From NCBI GenBank assembly GCA_022842465.1, contig JALHPN010000085.1:1-34548 (forward strand): DNA of 34,548 nucleotides, written 5' to 3'. This DNA comes from Polyangiaceae bacterium. Its GTDB lineage: Bacteria > Myxococcota_A > Polyangia > Polyangiales > Polyangiaceae. Shown here piece by piece: positions 17,931 to 25,254 of the stretch (position 1 is the stretch's first letter; the number at the start of each line of letters is the position of its first letter). The translations under genes and the position numbers were made by a program. The notes beneath the pieces were generated by a model. It saw only the letters and a list, made by a program, of their open reading frames with translations, was not told where the DNA came from and did not search any database.

Positions 17931-18113
17931 GGGTGCGGCGGACGCGCCTGCACGGGGCGTTCCAGGAGAGGAGGTTTGGATCTGCAGGGTTTCATGGGGG
18001 GAGATCGCACCCGAGAGAGGCTGTGAACGTTGCAGGTGTCGCGACCCTCGACACTGAACGACATTCTGCGGTGACGGCGTTGCATTTGGCAACGCCTGCC
18101 AGCGCCGGCGCGG
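17931..18113. other. regulatory region of the exporter operon
   Basis: This 183-bp stretch lies between the L,D-transpeptidase stop and the GTG start of the ABC gene, both minus strand. Its lower G/C third-position bias argues against coding. It contains the palindrome at 18076-18096. Reading the minus strand, TTGCCA (18092-18087) and CAGAAT (18068-18063) are 18 bp apart and each match the sigma-70 consensus at 4 of 6 positions, so a promoter overlapped by the palindrome is possible but weakly supported. Confidence 0.4.
18076..18096. promoter_or_regulatory. palindrome GTTGC-N5-GCAAC with extended arms, candidate operator
   Basis: The arms GGCGTTGC and GCAACGCC are perfectly complementary over 8 bp around the spacer ATTTG. 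The inner 15 bp (18079-18093) share the plan GTTGC-N5-GCAAC and the central TTT with the site at 9405-9419. It lies about 150 bp upstream of the ABC gene start and overlaps a possible -35 box. The stem could also end transcription of the L,D-transpeptidase gene, whose stop is 18 bp away, but no T run follows. Confidence 0.45.
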
Positions 18114-19691
18114 CTACTTGTGGACGACGACGCGGGTGCCGGGGTTCGAGGGGTTGGCGGCCACGCCGTGCCACCCCTTCGGAAGCGTCGGCCCGACCCA
18201 GTGGAAGATGTTCCGCGCGTCGAACGGCGTCAGGTTCACGCAGCCGTGGCTCCGCTCACGCCCGAAGCTCGAGTGCCAGAACGCGCCGTGGAGCGCGTAG
18301 CTCTTCTCGAAGTACATCACCCAGGGGACGTCCTCGATCTTGTAGGTCGCGTCCGCGGCGCTGTCGTCATCCATCGTGTCGGTCACGTGCTTCTCGCGGA
18401 TCCGGAAGCTGCCCTGGACGGTGGTGTGGTCCTTCGCGGGATCGGCGTCGTGGCGGCCCGTCGAGACGACCGTCGCGTAGACGGGCTTGTCGCCCTCGAA
18501 CGCGACGAGCGACTCGTCGGTGATGTCGACGTCGATCCACTTCTCGCCCGGCTTGACCCCTTCGGGCACCTTCGGGAGCTTCACGACCGCGACGTGATCG
18601 TTCCGGAGCCAGAACCCGCCCTCGGCCTCGTAAAACCAGTACCTGTCGTCGACTTTCTCCTTCTTGCCCGTGAGGCTTACGATCGAGAAGCGCTCCACGG
18701 GCTCGCCCTTCTTCGCCTTCTTCTCGCCGTCCTTCGTCGTCAGCGCGTACTGCTTCGCCTTGGAGCCGACGATCCACGCGAGCGGCAGCTTCCGCGTCTC
18801 GTCCGGCGCGTCGAGACGAACGCCCTGGAACTCCGTCTTTCCCTCGTGGACGAGGAGGTGGTCCTTCGGCGTGTAGTAGCCGGAGACCGTTCGCCAGAAC
18901 GTGCCGGAGAACGCCTGTTGCTTCGAGTCGAGGGACACGTAGAAGCCGCGGAGCATCCGCTCGGCGATGAGATCGCTCTCGCCCTTCAGCTCGTGGAAGC
19001 CCACCTTCGGCTTGTCGGAGACCGCTTCCTCCTTGAGGTACGCGGGCAGGGCTTCGCCGCTCTCCTTCAGCTTCTTCGCGAGCTCGCTCGCCTTGGCGCC
19101 CTTGCCGATCGCGAGCGTCTTCTCGTACTCCTTTCGCTCCTTGCGGAGCGGCGCGCGGCGGTAGAGCGGCGTGCCCGGCGTCAGGTTGAGGCCGTAGTCG
19201 TAGGGGAGGGGCTTGTCGAGCCAAGGCTCGTGCGGCGCGTGCTTGAGCTCCTTGTGCGTGGGATCGAGCGTCGCATACTTCGCGCAGACGAAGCCGCCCG
19301 CCTCGAGCTCGAACCAGCCGCCCTCGGGGCAGTTGGACTTCGCGATCGGACCGGCCTTGATGGGCACCCGGCTGCCCTTCCGCAGGTAGCCGAGTCGGGT
19401 GACGCCCTTCCGCTCCTCGCTCGCCTTGAGCGGGTCCTTCGGCGGCCACTCCGTCGCCGTGTAGACGGGGGCAGGGCTGGAGAGCGCGATGATCTCGCGC
19501 ACGTTCCCCGCATCGCCGCGCGCGTCGAGCTCGCCGCTCGTCGTCGTCGCCGACGCGTCGGTCACCTCGACGGCGACGGCCGCGTCGCCCGCGGCCTCGG
19601 CCGACGCGCGCTCCTGGCTCTCCCCCGAGTGCCGCGAACAGCCGCAGGCGACGAGCGCGACGAGCGCAGGGATACGGCACGGAACAGCCAC
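18114..19691 (-). CDS. L,D-transpeptidase (YkuD domain) lipoprotein
   Basis: The start is taken as GTG 19691, giving 525 residues with a short signal (MAVPCRIPALVALVAC) and lipobox LVAC, so a membrane-anchored periplasmic protein. The C-terminal 170 residues form a YkuD domain with the catalytic block HGAFWHSSFG followed by SHGCVNL, with Cys484 and His482. Such enzymes cross-link peptidoglycan stem peptides (3-3 links) or attach proteins to them. The N-terminal 340 residues are unusually long and rich in Lys/Glu, with an SH3-like looking stretch (VTRLGYLRKGSRVPIKAGP); I cannot name the rest. No clear ribosome site precedes the GTG, so the exact start is uncertain. It lies upstream of the exporter operon on the same strand but is separated by 183 bp. 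Confidence 0.92.
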   Translation of the reverse strand: MAVPCRIPALVALVACGCSRHSGESQERASAEAAGDAAVAVEVTDASATTTSGELDARGDAGNVREIIALSSPAPVYTATEWPPKDPLKASEERKGVTRLGYLRKGSRVPIKAGPIAKSNCPEGGWFELEAGGFVCAKYATLDPTHKELKHAPHEPWLDKPLPYDYGLNLTPGTPLYRRAPLRKERKEYEKTLAIGKGAKASELAKKLKESGEALPAYLKEEAVSDKPKVGFHELKGESDLIAERMLRGFYVSLDSKQQAFSGTFWRTVSGYYTPKDHLLVHEGKTEFQGVRLDAPDETRKLPLAWIVGSKAKQYALTTKDGEKKAKKGEPVERFSIVSLTGKKEKVDDRYWFYEAEGGFWLRNDHVAVVKLPKVPEGVKPGEKWIDVDITDESLVAFEGDKPVYATVVSTGRHDADPAKDHTTVQGSFRIREKHVTDTMDDDSAADATYKIEDVPWVMYFEKSYALHGAFWHSSFGRERSHGCVNLTPFDARNIFHWVGPTLPKGWHGVAANPSNPGTRVVVHK

Positions 19692-19773
19692 GGCGGGCCG
19701 AGTTCTGACGCGGTTCGGCCCCGGACGCAAGAGGAGGGCCGCCCCCTCGGAACGCCTTGCGGCTGGGCTCGCG

Positions 19774-20271
19774 TCACTCGGGCTCGGCCGTCGCGACGTC
19801 GATCGTGGTGACCTTCCAGTCGCCGTCCTTGCGGAGCAGGAAGTGGACCCGGCGCTTGTCGAGACGACGGTCGCCGCCGTGGAGGCCCGTGACGACGACG
19901 ACGGCGTCCGCCTTCGCGGTCGTCTTCGCCTCGTCGAGAAGGACGTCGACCGAGACGATCTCCGCGCTCGCCGACTGGTACACGAGCCCCGCCTTCGTCG
20001 CACCGTCGACGAACGGCTCGCGGCCGGTGACCCGCACGTTCAGATCGGGGACGTCGACGCGGATCCCGTCGTCGACGATCTCCTTCGCGCCGCTCCGGAT
20101 CCGCCCTGCGCGCGAGAAGAGCGTGTCTCCGTCCTTCACGGACACGATCGTCACGAGGCGCCGGAGCGTCGCCACCACGCGCTGCTCTTCGGACGGGCGC
20201 GTGACGAGGAACGTGACCGACGATGCGAGCGCGACCACGGAGACCCCGACCACCATGCTCCGGCGCGTCAT
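19774..20271 (-). CDS. small secreted protein, possible SnoaL/NTF2-like fold
   Basis: The start ATG 20271 gives 165 residues; upstream codons of the longer open frame overlap the divergent beta-barrel gene and have no features. A hydrophobic N-terminus (MTRRSMVVGVSVVALASSVTFLV) is a signal peptide or membrane anchor. The rest alternates short helices and strands (RVVATLRRLVTIVSVKDGDTLF; VSVDVLLDEAKTTAKADAVVVV; RVHFLLRKDGDWKVTTID), and the last strand pair is typical of SnoaL/NTF2-like proteins that measure effects on a small ligand or protein partner. Assignment is by pattern only. It reads away from the beta-barrel gene, with 55 bp between the starts. Confidence 0.75.
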   Translation of the reverse strand: MTRRSMVVGVSVVALASSVTFLVTRPSEEQRVVATLRRLVTIVSVKDGDTLFSRAGRIRSGAKEIVDDGIRVDVPDLNVRVTGREPFVDGATKAGLVYQSASAEIVSVDVLLDEAKTTAKADAVVVVTGLHGGDRRLDKRRVHFLLRKDGDWKVTTIDVATAEPE

Positions 20272-20326
20272 CACCCGTCGAGCATACGCCGTTCGGAAAT
20301 CCGCCGCGGCGTTCCCACCCACCAGC

Positions 20327-20899
20327 ATGACGCGATCACGTCTCGCACGCTTCCTCCCGTGGCTCACGGTCCCGCTCCTCCTTCCGCTCTCCGTCGCGAG
20401 CCGCGCGGACGCAGGTGAGCTGCACGTCGCGACCGGGCCCTCGGCCGGGCTCACGTCGTGGCGGACCGACGCCTTCGTCGCGCAGGGCTTCCAGGCGGGA
20501 TACCGGCCGATCGAACGCCTCTCTCTCGACGTCTCGGGACGCGCCGGATACGGCACCGTGGATCAGCGGATGATGGCCGGCATCGGCCTGGGCCTGACGG
20601 GCTACCTGCTCACCGGGGGGGTCCGGCCGTACGCGAGGCTCGGGCTCCTCCACCAGCACGAGGAGTCCGCCTCCAACGTCTGGGAGAAGCCCTTGGAGAC
20701 GCTGAGCGCGGTCGGCCCCGACGTGCGCCACCGCAGCGCAGCGCAGACGAGCATCGGGCTCGAGATCCGGGCCCTCCGCGTGAAGAAGACGGAGGTGTTC
20801 TTCGCCGTCGACGCGCTCGCCACGTTCTTCGCCGACACGCGCGGCCCGTCCGTCTACGGGGGAGGTCAGCTATGGCTCGGCATGCTGCACGGGCTCTGA
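20327..20899 (+). CDS. predicted outer membrane beta-barrel protein
   Basis: This 190-residue product begins with a signal peptide (MTRSRLARFLPWLTVPLLLPLSVASRADA). The mature part alternates polar and hydrophobic residues in strands such as LSLDVSGRAGYGTV, MAGIGLGLTGYL, VRPYARLGLLHQ and TSIGLEIRAL, and ends SVYGGGQLWLGMLHGL, the pattern of a small 8-stranded barrel. No specific family is recognised. The last 28 bp overlap the following cytochrome gene in another frame, so the two are probably co-translated. The original function may be structural or a partner of the cytochrome. Confidence 0.8.
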   Translation: MTRSRLARFLPWLTVPLLLPLSVASRADAGELHVATGPSAGLTSWRTDAFVAQGFQAGYRPIERLSLDVSGRAGYGTVDQRMMAGIGLGLTGYLLTGGVRPYARLGLLHQHEESASNVWEKPLETLSAVGPDVRHRSAAQTSIGLEIRALRVKKTEVFFAVDALATFFADTRGPSVYGGGQLWLGMLHGL

Positions 20900-21240
20900 G
20901 GGCCAGCGTCGCGGGCCTCGTGCTCGCGAGCGGGGCGTGCAAGGCGACGACGCTGGACGAGCGAACGTGCCCGCCTGCCGGGACGACGCTGACCTACGAG
21001 GCGTTCGGCGCGCCCTTCCTCGCGCAACACTGCCAGCGTTGCCACGGCGCCGCGCCGAGCGACCGCGAGGGCGCGCCGTCGTCCTTCGATTTCGGGACGC
21101 ACGCGGACGTGCACCGGCACAAGGACCGCATCTTCGTGCGCTCGGCCGCGGACAACACGACGATGCCTCCCGGGCCGGACGATCCGACGCCGGAGGAGCG
21201 GGAGAGGCTCGCGGAGTGGCTGTCCTGCGGCGCGCCGTGA
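20872..21240 (+). CDS. monoheme cytochrome c lipoprotein
   Basis: The 122-residue protein has a GGAGG ribosome site 7 nt before ATG 20872. A signal ending in LASGAC puts a lipid-modified Cys at position 23. The heme-binding motif CQRCH (C54, C57, H58) is followed by a likely axial Met98 in NTTMPPGPDD, and the C-terminus (PEERERLAEWLSCGAP) is the usual closing helix of small c-type cytochromes. It should hold one covalent heme in the periplasm and transfer electrons. No oxidase or dehydrogenase lies nearby, so the redox partner is unknown. The start lies 28 bp inside the beta-barrel gene. Confidence 0.9.
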   Translation: MARHAARALRASVAGLVLASGACKATTLDERTCPPAGTTLTYEAFGAPFLAQHCQRCHGAAPSDREGAPSSFDFGTHADVHRHKDRIFVRSAADNTTMPPGPDDPTPEERERLAEWLSCGAP

Positions 21241-21292
21241 GGAATCGGCGGCGCGGATCAGAAACGCGAGCAGGGGTGCCCACCCATCGGGC

Positions 21293-21964
21293 ATGACGCG
21301 CTCGCCCGCTCCCTTCCGCCGCTCGGTCCTTCCCCCTGCCGTCGCCTTCGCGGCGATCGTCCTCGGCGCCTCCGCGGCGCGTGCCGACGAGACGCCCCCC
21401 GAGGCGCCGAAGCCCGCCGCCGAGACGCCGAAGCCCGAGGTCGTCCTCTCCGCGGACGCTCGCGATGCGACGCTCGAGCGTCGGGTCGGGACGATCTCCC
21501 CGCTCGGGCCGGCCATCGCGGAGACGGGCCTCCTCGGCGTCGCGCAGTGGGAGCGCATCTGCGTCGCGCCGTGCGGAGTCCGGGTCGACCCGCGCTTCCT
21601 CTACCGCGTCGCCGGTGACGGCGCCGTCCCGACGTCGTCCTTCGCGGTGCCGCGCTCGGCCGATCGCGTCGACGTCGATGCCAAGCTCGGCTCGTCGCCC
21701 TGGCGCGTCGGCGGGGCGGTCGCGGCGGGGCTCGGCGCTCTCGGGGTCCTCGCCGGCGGAGCCGCCCTCGCGATCTCGCCCGTGCTCGCGAGCGAGGAGG
21801 TCGGCTCGGAGACGTTCCGGACCGCCGTCGTCGCGGGCGGCGCCGGGACCCTCGCGCTCGGCGCGATCGCGCTCGGGGCCGGCCTCTACGCCTTCCTCGC
21901 GAACGACTCGTCGGTGCGCGTCGGCTCGGGGATCCCGCGGACGGGGGCCGCCGCGTCGCGTTGA
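21293..21964 (+). CDS. envelope protein of unknown function with PEGA-like segment
   Basis: This 223-residue product has a signal peptide (FRRSVLPPAVAFAAIVLGASAARA), then a Pro/Ala/Glu-rich stretch. A segment with WERICVAPCGVRVDPRFLYRVAGDGAVP resembles the CVAPC-containing PEGA-like modules common in myxobacterial surface proteins. Two Gly/Ala-rich hydrophobic helices follow (about 142-163 and 180-200, for example VGGAVAAGLGALGVLAGGAALAI), so it is probably a membrane protein with a periplasmic head. I do not recognise a named family. It stands 52 bp after the cytochrome gene and 37 bp before the next gene, so it may belong to the same transcript as either. Confidence 0.8.
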   Translation: MTRSPAPFRRSVLPPAVAFAAIVLGASAARADETPPEAPKPAAETPKPEVVLSADARDATLERRVGTISPLGPAIAETGLLGVAQWERICVAPCGVRVDPRFLYRVAGDGAVPTSSFAVPRSADRVDVDAKLGSSPWRVGGAVAAGLGALGVLAGGAALAISPVLASEEVGSETFRTAVVAGGAGTLALGAIALGAGLYAFLANDSSVRVGSGIPRTGAAASR

Positions 21965-22001
21965 TCGCCCGCGCGGTACGGTCCTGGTACAACGAAGGCG
22001 C

Positions 22002-23069
22002 GTGGGGAGAGGACGACCGAGCACGAGCGCGCGTGCCGCCACCGTGCTGGTGGCGGTCCTGATCGGCATCGCCTCGCCGTTCGCGCCCGCGGCGCGCGCG
22101 GACGCGTCGAGCACGAAGACCTCCAGCCTCGCGTGGCTCCGTCTCCCCGGGTCCGAGGTCTGCGTGGCCGCGCAGGACCTCGCGCGGGCTGTCGAGACGC
22201 GACTCGGTCGCGAGGTCTTCGTTCCCACGTCGCGCGCGGACCTCAGCATCGAGGGACGCGTGGAGCCGATCGCGAGCGGCGAGGGGAAGGGCGGACATCG
22301 TGCGACGATCCTCGTTCGAGGCGCGAGCGGGGAGACGCTCGGCGAACGAACGATCGACGAGAAGGACCCGAGGTGCGCGGCGCTGACGGAGCCGCTCGCG
22401 CTCGTGATTGCGCTCATGATCGATCCCGACGCGGCGACGCGCCCTGCGGAGCCGCGGACGGCCGCCCCGACCCCACCTCCGCCCGCCTCGGCTTCGGCAC
22501 CGCCACCGCCACCGCCTCCGGTCGTCCTGGCGCCGAAGCCGGAGGGGCTCCGCTTCGAAGGGACGCTCGTCTCGACGCTCGTGACCGGGATGACACCCGG
22601 CGTCGCGCTCGGCTTCGGCGGCGCCGCGCTCCTCCAGCTCCCCCGCGTGCCGATCTCCCTCCGCGGCAGCGGCGCGATCCACGTGCCGGTCGAGGCCGAG
22701 CGCGGCGGCGTGTCGTCGGCCTTCGACCTCGGCCTCCTCTCGGGCTACGTCTGCCCGACGGCGGTGCTGGGCGAGCGCGTGCGCCTCCTCGCGTGCCTCG
22801 GCTCGCAGGTCGGGGTCGTCCGCGCGCGTGCGCTCCGTCCCTTCGTCTCGGACGACGACTACCGCGTGCTGGGGAACGTGGCTGCGGAGGGGCGGGCGGC
22901 GGTGCAGATCGTAGGGCCGCTCGTCGTCACCGCGAGCGCAGGCGCGGCCGTGGGGATCTTCCGTAAGGATCTCCGGCTGGATCGGGCGCCGGGGGCGACC
23001 GTGGTCGTCCACGAGATGGCGCCCGTGAGCTTCCTGGGCGAGCTCGGGCTCGGCGTGATCGTCCCGTGA
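22002..23069 (+). CDS. secreted protein with predicted C-terminal beta-barrel, linked to an ECF sigma gene
   Basis: The start GTG 22002 (GAAGG just upstream) gives 355 residues with an Arg-containing signal peptide ending APAARADA. Residues about 40-150 form a mixed alpha/beta domain (AWLRLPGSEVCVAAQDLARAVETRLG; ERTIDEKDPRCAALTEPLALVIALM) with two Cys that may form a disulfide. An Ala/Pro-rich linker follows, and the C-terminal half of about 175 residues is strand-rich and alternating, consistent with an outer membrane barrel. The last codons overlap the start of the sigma factor gene (GTGA), a strong sign of coupled expression. Function unknown. The order barrel protein, sigma factor, membrane protein suggests a cell-surface signalling unit, by inference. 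Confidence 0.8.
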   Translation: MGRGRPSTSARAATVLVAVLIGIASPFAPAARADASSTKTSSLAWLRLPGSEVCVAAQDLARAVETRLGREVFVPTSRADLSIEGRVEPIASGEGKGGHRATILVRGASGETLGERTIDEKDPRCAALTEPLALVIALMIDPDAATRPAEPRTAAPTPPPPASASAPPPPPPPVVLAPKPEGLRFEGTLVSTLVTGMTPGVALGFGGAALLQLPRVPISLRGSGAIHVPVEAERGGVSSAFDLGLLSGYVCPTAVLGERVRLLACLGSQVGVVRARALRPFVSDDDYRVLGNVAAEGRAAVQIVGPLVVTASAGAAVGIFRKDLRLDRAPGATVVVHEMAPVSFLGELGLGVIVP

Positions 23070-23686
23070 GCGACGGAATCGACCCGCGCGGGTCGGAAAC
23101 GAGCCGGCCCGCTCCCACGCACGGTGGAGTGGGCTCTCCTTCGACCGCCGTGGACGTCCCTGCCGGGACCATGCCGTTCGCATCGGGGCCGCTCGATCCG
23201 TCGGCCGTCTTCCGCGATCATGCGCCGTATGTCTGGCGAGCGCTCCGGCGGCTCGGGGTGCCGGAGGCCGACGTCGAGGACGTGTGCCAGGAGGTCTTCC
23301 TCGTCGTCCTCCGCAGGCACGGCGACTTCGAGGGCCGGTCGTCGCTCCGGACGTGGATCTATGGCATCGCGCTGCGCGTCGCGTCCGACTACCGGCGGTC
23401 GGCGCGCGTCCGGCGCGAGGTGCTGACGGACGAGGTCCCCGAGGAGCGTCAGAGCGCCCCGCAGCACGACGTCGTCGCCTTGCGCGAGTCGGCGCGCGCG
23501 CTCGACGGCCTCCTCGATGCGCTCGACGACGGCAAGCGCGAGGTCTTCGTCCTCTACGAGATCGAGCAACTCACGCTCGCGCAGGTCGCGGACGCGGTCG
23601 GATGCCCGCTACAGACGGCTTATTCACGGCTCCTCTCGGCGCGGAAGATCGTCGAAGAGGGCGCGCTACGATGGAGGAGCAGATGA
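23066..23686 (+). CDS. ECF-type RNA polymerase sigma factor
   Basis: This 206-residue protein has sigma region 2 (VWRALRRLGVPEADVEDVCQEVFLVVLRRH then RSSLRTWIYGIALRVASDYRR) and region 4 (LLDALDDGKREVFVLYEIEQL and a helix-turn-helix VADAVGCPLQTAYSRLLSARK). It lacks region 3, as expected of ECF factors. The GTG start overlaps the upstream TGA; it adds a 45-residue unusual N-terminal tail, so ATG 23171 is an alternative start. The downstream membrane protein overlaps by ATGA, which fits a sigma/anti-sigma pair. The promoter it recognises is not evident in this window. Confidence 0.93.
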   Translation: MSDGIDPRGSETSRPAPTHGGVGSPSTAVDVPAGTMPFASGPLDPSAVFRDHAPYVWRALRRLGVPEADVEDVCQEVFLVVLRRHGDFEGRSSLRTWIYGIALRVASDYRRSARVRREVLTDEVPEERQSAPQHDVVALRESARALDGLLDALDDGKREVFVLYEIEQLTLAQVADAVGCPLQTAYSRLLSARKIVEEGALRWRSR

Positions 23687-24456
23687 GCGACGCCCCGAAG
23701 CGCATGCTCGACGAGCTCGAGGACGGCCCGCTCCGCGGTGCGCTGGAAGCCGGCGTCCGCGACCTGCCCGACGACGCCGCCCTGGCCTCCCTCGCGGCCA
23801 AGCTCGGCCTTGGCGCGGCGGCGCTCGCGGTGGGAGTGGGAGCGGGAGCGGGAGCGGGAGCGGGAGCGGGAGCGGGAGCGGGAGCGGGAGCGGGAGCGGG
23901 AGCGGGAGCGGGAGCGGGCGTGAAGCTCGCGATCGCGACGAAGATCGTGCTCGCGATGGCGATCGCGGGCGGCGGCGGCGCGGCCGTCTACAGCGTGACG
24001 CGCCCCCCGTCCCCCTCGATCCACACCGGCCTCATCTCCTCGCCCGCACCCGCACCCGCACCCGCACCCGCGCCCGAACCCCCGACTGCAGCCCCGACCG
24101 CAGCCCCCACCGCGACCGCCATCCCGACCCCACTCCCCAAGCCCACCACCCCCCGCCCTTCCTCCGCCCCCTCTCCCCCTCCTCCTCCCTCCTCCGATCC
24201 CACCCTCGAAGCCCGCCTCCTCGGCCGCGCCCAGGCCTCCCTCTCCTCCGACCCCTCTCTCTCCCTCGCCGTCGTCGACGAGCACGCCTCGACCTACCCC
24301 CGCGGCGTCCTCGCCCAGGAGCGCGAGGTCCTCGCGGTCGACGCTCTCCTCCGCCTCGGTCGGCGCCCCGACGCGGAAGCTCGCGCCGCGCGCTTCCGCG
24401 CGACGTACCCGACCTCCGGCCACGTCCGACGTCTCGACGCGCTCCTCGCGCGCTGA
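23683..24456 (+). CDS. single-pass membrane protein, candidate anti-sigma partner, with Ala-Gly tract
   Basis: ATG 23683 overlaps the sigma stop (ATGA) and follows a GGAGGAG ribosome site, giving 257 residues. A short charged N-terminal cytoplasmic segment (APKRMLDELEDGPLRGALEAGVRDLP) could bind the sigma factor. A (GA)n tract (about 51-80) is encoded by a hexanucleotide repeat, and a membrane helix follows (AIATKIVLAMAIAGGGGAAVYSV). A long Pro-rich periplasmic linker precedes a C-terminal helical domain (LLGRAQASLSSDPSLSLAVVDEHA and PDAEARAARFRATYPTSGHVRRL) that resembles TPR/YfiO-like repeats. There is no zinc-binding anti-sigma motif. The anti-sigma role comes from gene order and topology only. 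Confidence 0.8.
   Translation: MSDAPKRMLDELEDGPLRGALEAGVRDLPDDAALASLAAKLGLGAAALAVGVGAGAGAGAGAGAGAGAGAGAGAGAGAGVKLAIATKIVLAMAIAGGGGAAVYSVTRPPSPSIHTGLISSPAPAPAPAPAPEPPTAAPTAAPTATAIPTPLPKPTTPRPSSAPSPPPPPSSDPTLEARLLGRAQASLSSDPSLSLAVVDEHASTYPRGVLAQEREVLAVDALLRLGRRPDAEARAARFRATYPTSGHVRRLDALLAR
23838..23915. repeat. perfect hexanucleotide repeat (GGGAGC)13
   Basis: Thirteen uninterrupted copies of GGGAGC cover 78 bp inside the candidate anti-sigma gene and encode alternating Gly and Ala. Because the unit is six bases, loss or gain of copies changes protein length without shifting the frame. Confidence 0.97.
24043..24078. repeat. short hexanucleotide repeat (CCCGCA)4 plus two variants
   Basis: Four perfect CCCGCA units followed by CCCGCG and CCCGAA encode an Ala-Pro tract in the periplasmic linker of the same gene. 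Like the longer repeat upstream, it keeps the frame when copies are gained or lost. Confidence 0.9.
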
Positions 24457-24466
24457 CGCGTCCGGA

Positions 24467-25216
24467 TCAGCCGGCGAGCTCGATGCGGAACGTCGCCCCG
24501 TCGCCGTGGTCGGGCGCCGCGAGCTCGATGGTCCCGCCGTGAGCCCGCGCCACCCGCCGCGCGAGCGCGAGGCCGAGGCCCGTCCCGCCCGGACGGGCCG
24601 TCACGAGCGGCTCGAAGAGCGTCGTCGCGACGGCGTCGGGCACGCCAGGCCCGTCGTCCGACACCCAGACGACGACGCGGTCCTCCGTCGCCTCCGCGCG
24701 GGTCCGGATCCGCGGCCTGCGCGGTGAGCTCGCGGCGACGGCGTTCTCGTAGAGCACGTGGAAGAGTCGCGCGAGGAGGCCGTGCTGTGCTCGCACCTTG
24801 AGCGTGTGGAGAACCGAGTCCTCGAAGTCGGCGCCGGGATCGGGCAGCTCCTCGCGGGCGCTGGCGAGGACCTCGACGAGGAGCACGGGCTCGGCCGCCG
24901 CCGGCTCGCCGCGCGCGAGCGCCATCAAGTCGTCCACGATGGCGTGAGCCGTCCGAGCGTTCCGCTCGATCCGACCCAGGTACGGAGCGCTCGCCGGGAG
25001 GTCCTGCTTCGCCAGGTATACGTTCGCCGAGATGATCTGGAGCGCATTCCTCAGCTCGTGCGCGATCTCGGCGGCGATCTCACCGATGGCTGCGAGCCTC
25101 TCTCGCGCGGCGGCGTTGCCAGCCTCGTCGGTCGGCCGAGCGGCCCCGCTCTCCGCGGTCGCTCCGCTCGGCTCGCCGCCGGGGCTCACGGGGCTCGCGG
25201 GGCTCACGGAGCTCAC
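24467..25216 (-). CDS. soluble histidine kinase
   Basis: This 249-residue protein has no membrane segment. A low-complexity Ser/Pro/Gly N-terminus leads to the H box EIAAEIAHELRNALQII with phosphoacceptor H53. Then follow an N-box-like YENAVAAS, G1 VSDDGPGVP, F-box LFEPLVTARP and an intact G2 GGTGLGLALARRVA. The start is GTG 25216 in a 9-bp tandem repeat that offers two more in-frame GTGs (25207 and 25189); no clear ribosome site distinguishes them. No response regulator is adjacent, so it is an orphan kinase; receivers encoded elsewhere in the window are possible partners but nothing ties them to it. Its stop is 10 bp from the stop of the convergent membrane protein gene. Confidence 0.9.
   Translation of the reverse strand: MSSVSPASPVSPGGEPSGATAESGAARPTDEAGNAAARERLAAIGEIAAEIAHELRNALQIISANVYLAKQDLPASAPYLGRIERNARTAHAIVDDLMALARGEPAAAEPVLLVEVLASAREELPDPGADFEDSVLHTLKVRAQHGLLARLFHVLYENAVAASSPRRPRIRTRAEATEDRVVVWVSDDGPGVPDAVATTLFEPLVTARPGGTGLGLALARRVARAHGGTIELAAPDHGDGATFRIELAG
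25181..25216. repeat. 9-bp tandem repeat at the kinase start
   Basis: Four copies of a 9-mer (GGGGCTCAC, GGGGCTCGC, GGGGCTCAC, GGAGCTCAC on the plus strand) encode Val/Ala-Ser-Pro units at the kinase N-terminus. Three of the four copies carry an in-frame GTG usable as a start. Confidence 0.85.
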
Positions 25217-25254
25217 GGAAGTAGACTAGCCAGGACGACACCCATCAGAAGGCT

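Noticed and set aside
17931..18092. Extension of the ABC protein to TTG 18092
   Set aside because: The 54 extra codons have many A/T third positions, there is no ribosome site, and the TTG lies inside the palindrome.
18076..18096. Sigma-54 promoter near the exporter palindrome
   Set aside because: GG and GC elements are present (CTGGCAGGCGTTGCC), but their spacing is 8 or 11 bp instead of 10, so it does not fit the -24/-12 rule.
19692..19773. Rho-independent terminator between the SnoaL-like and L,D-transpeptidase genes
   Set aside because: A GAGGG/CCCTC stem is visible on the minus strand, but it is short and not followed by a T run.
23838..24078. CRISPR array in the repeat region
   Set aside because: The units are 6 bp without spacers and lie in frame inside a coding sequence; it is a microsatellite.
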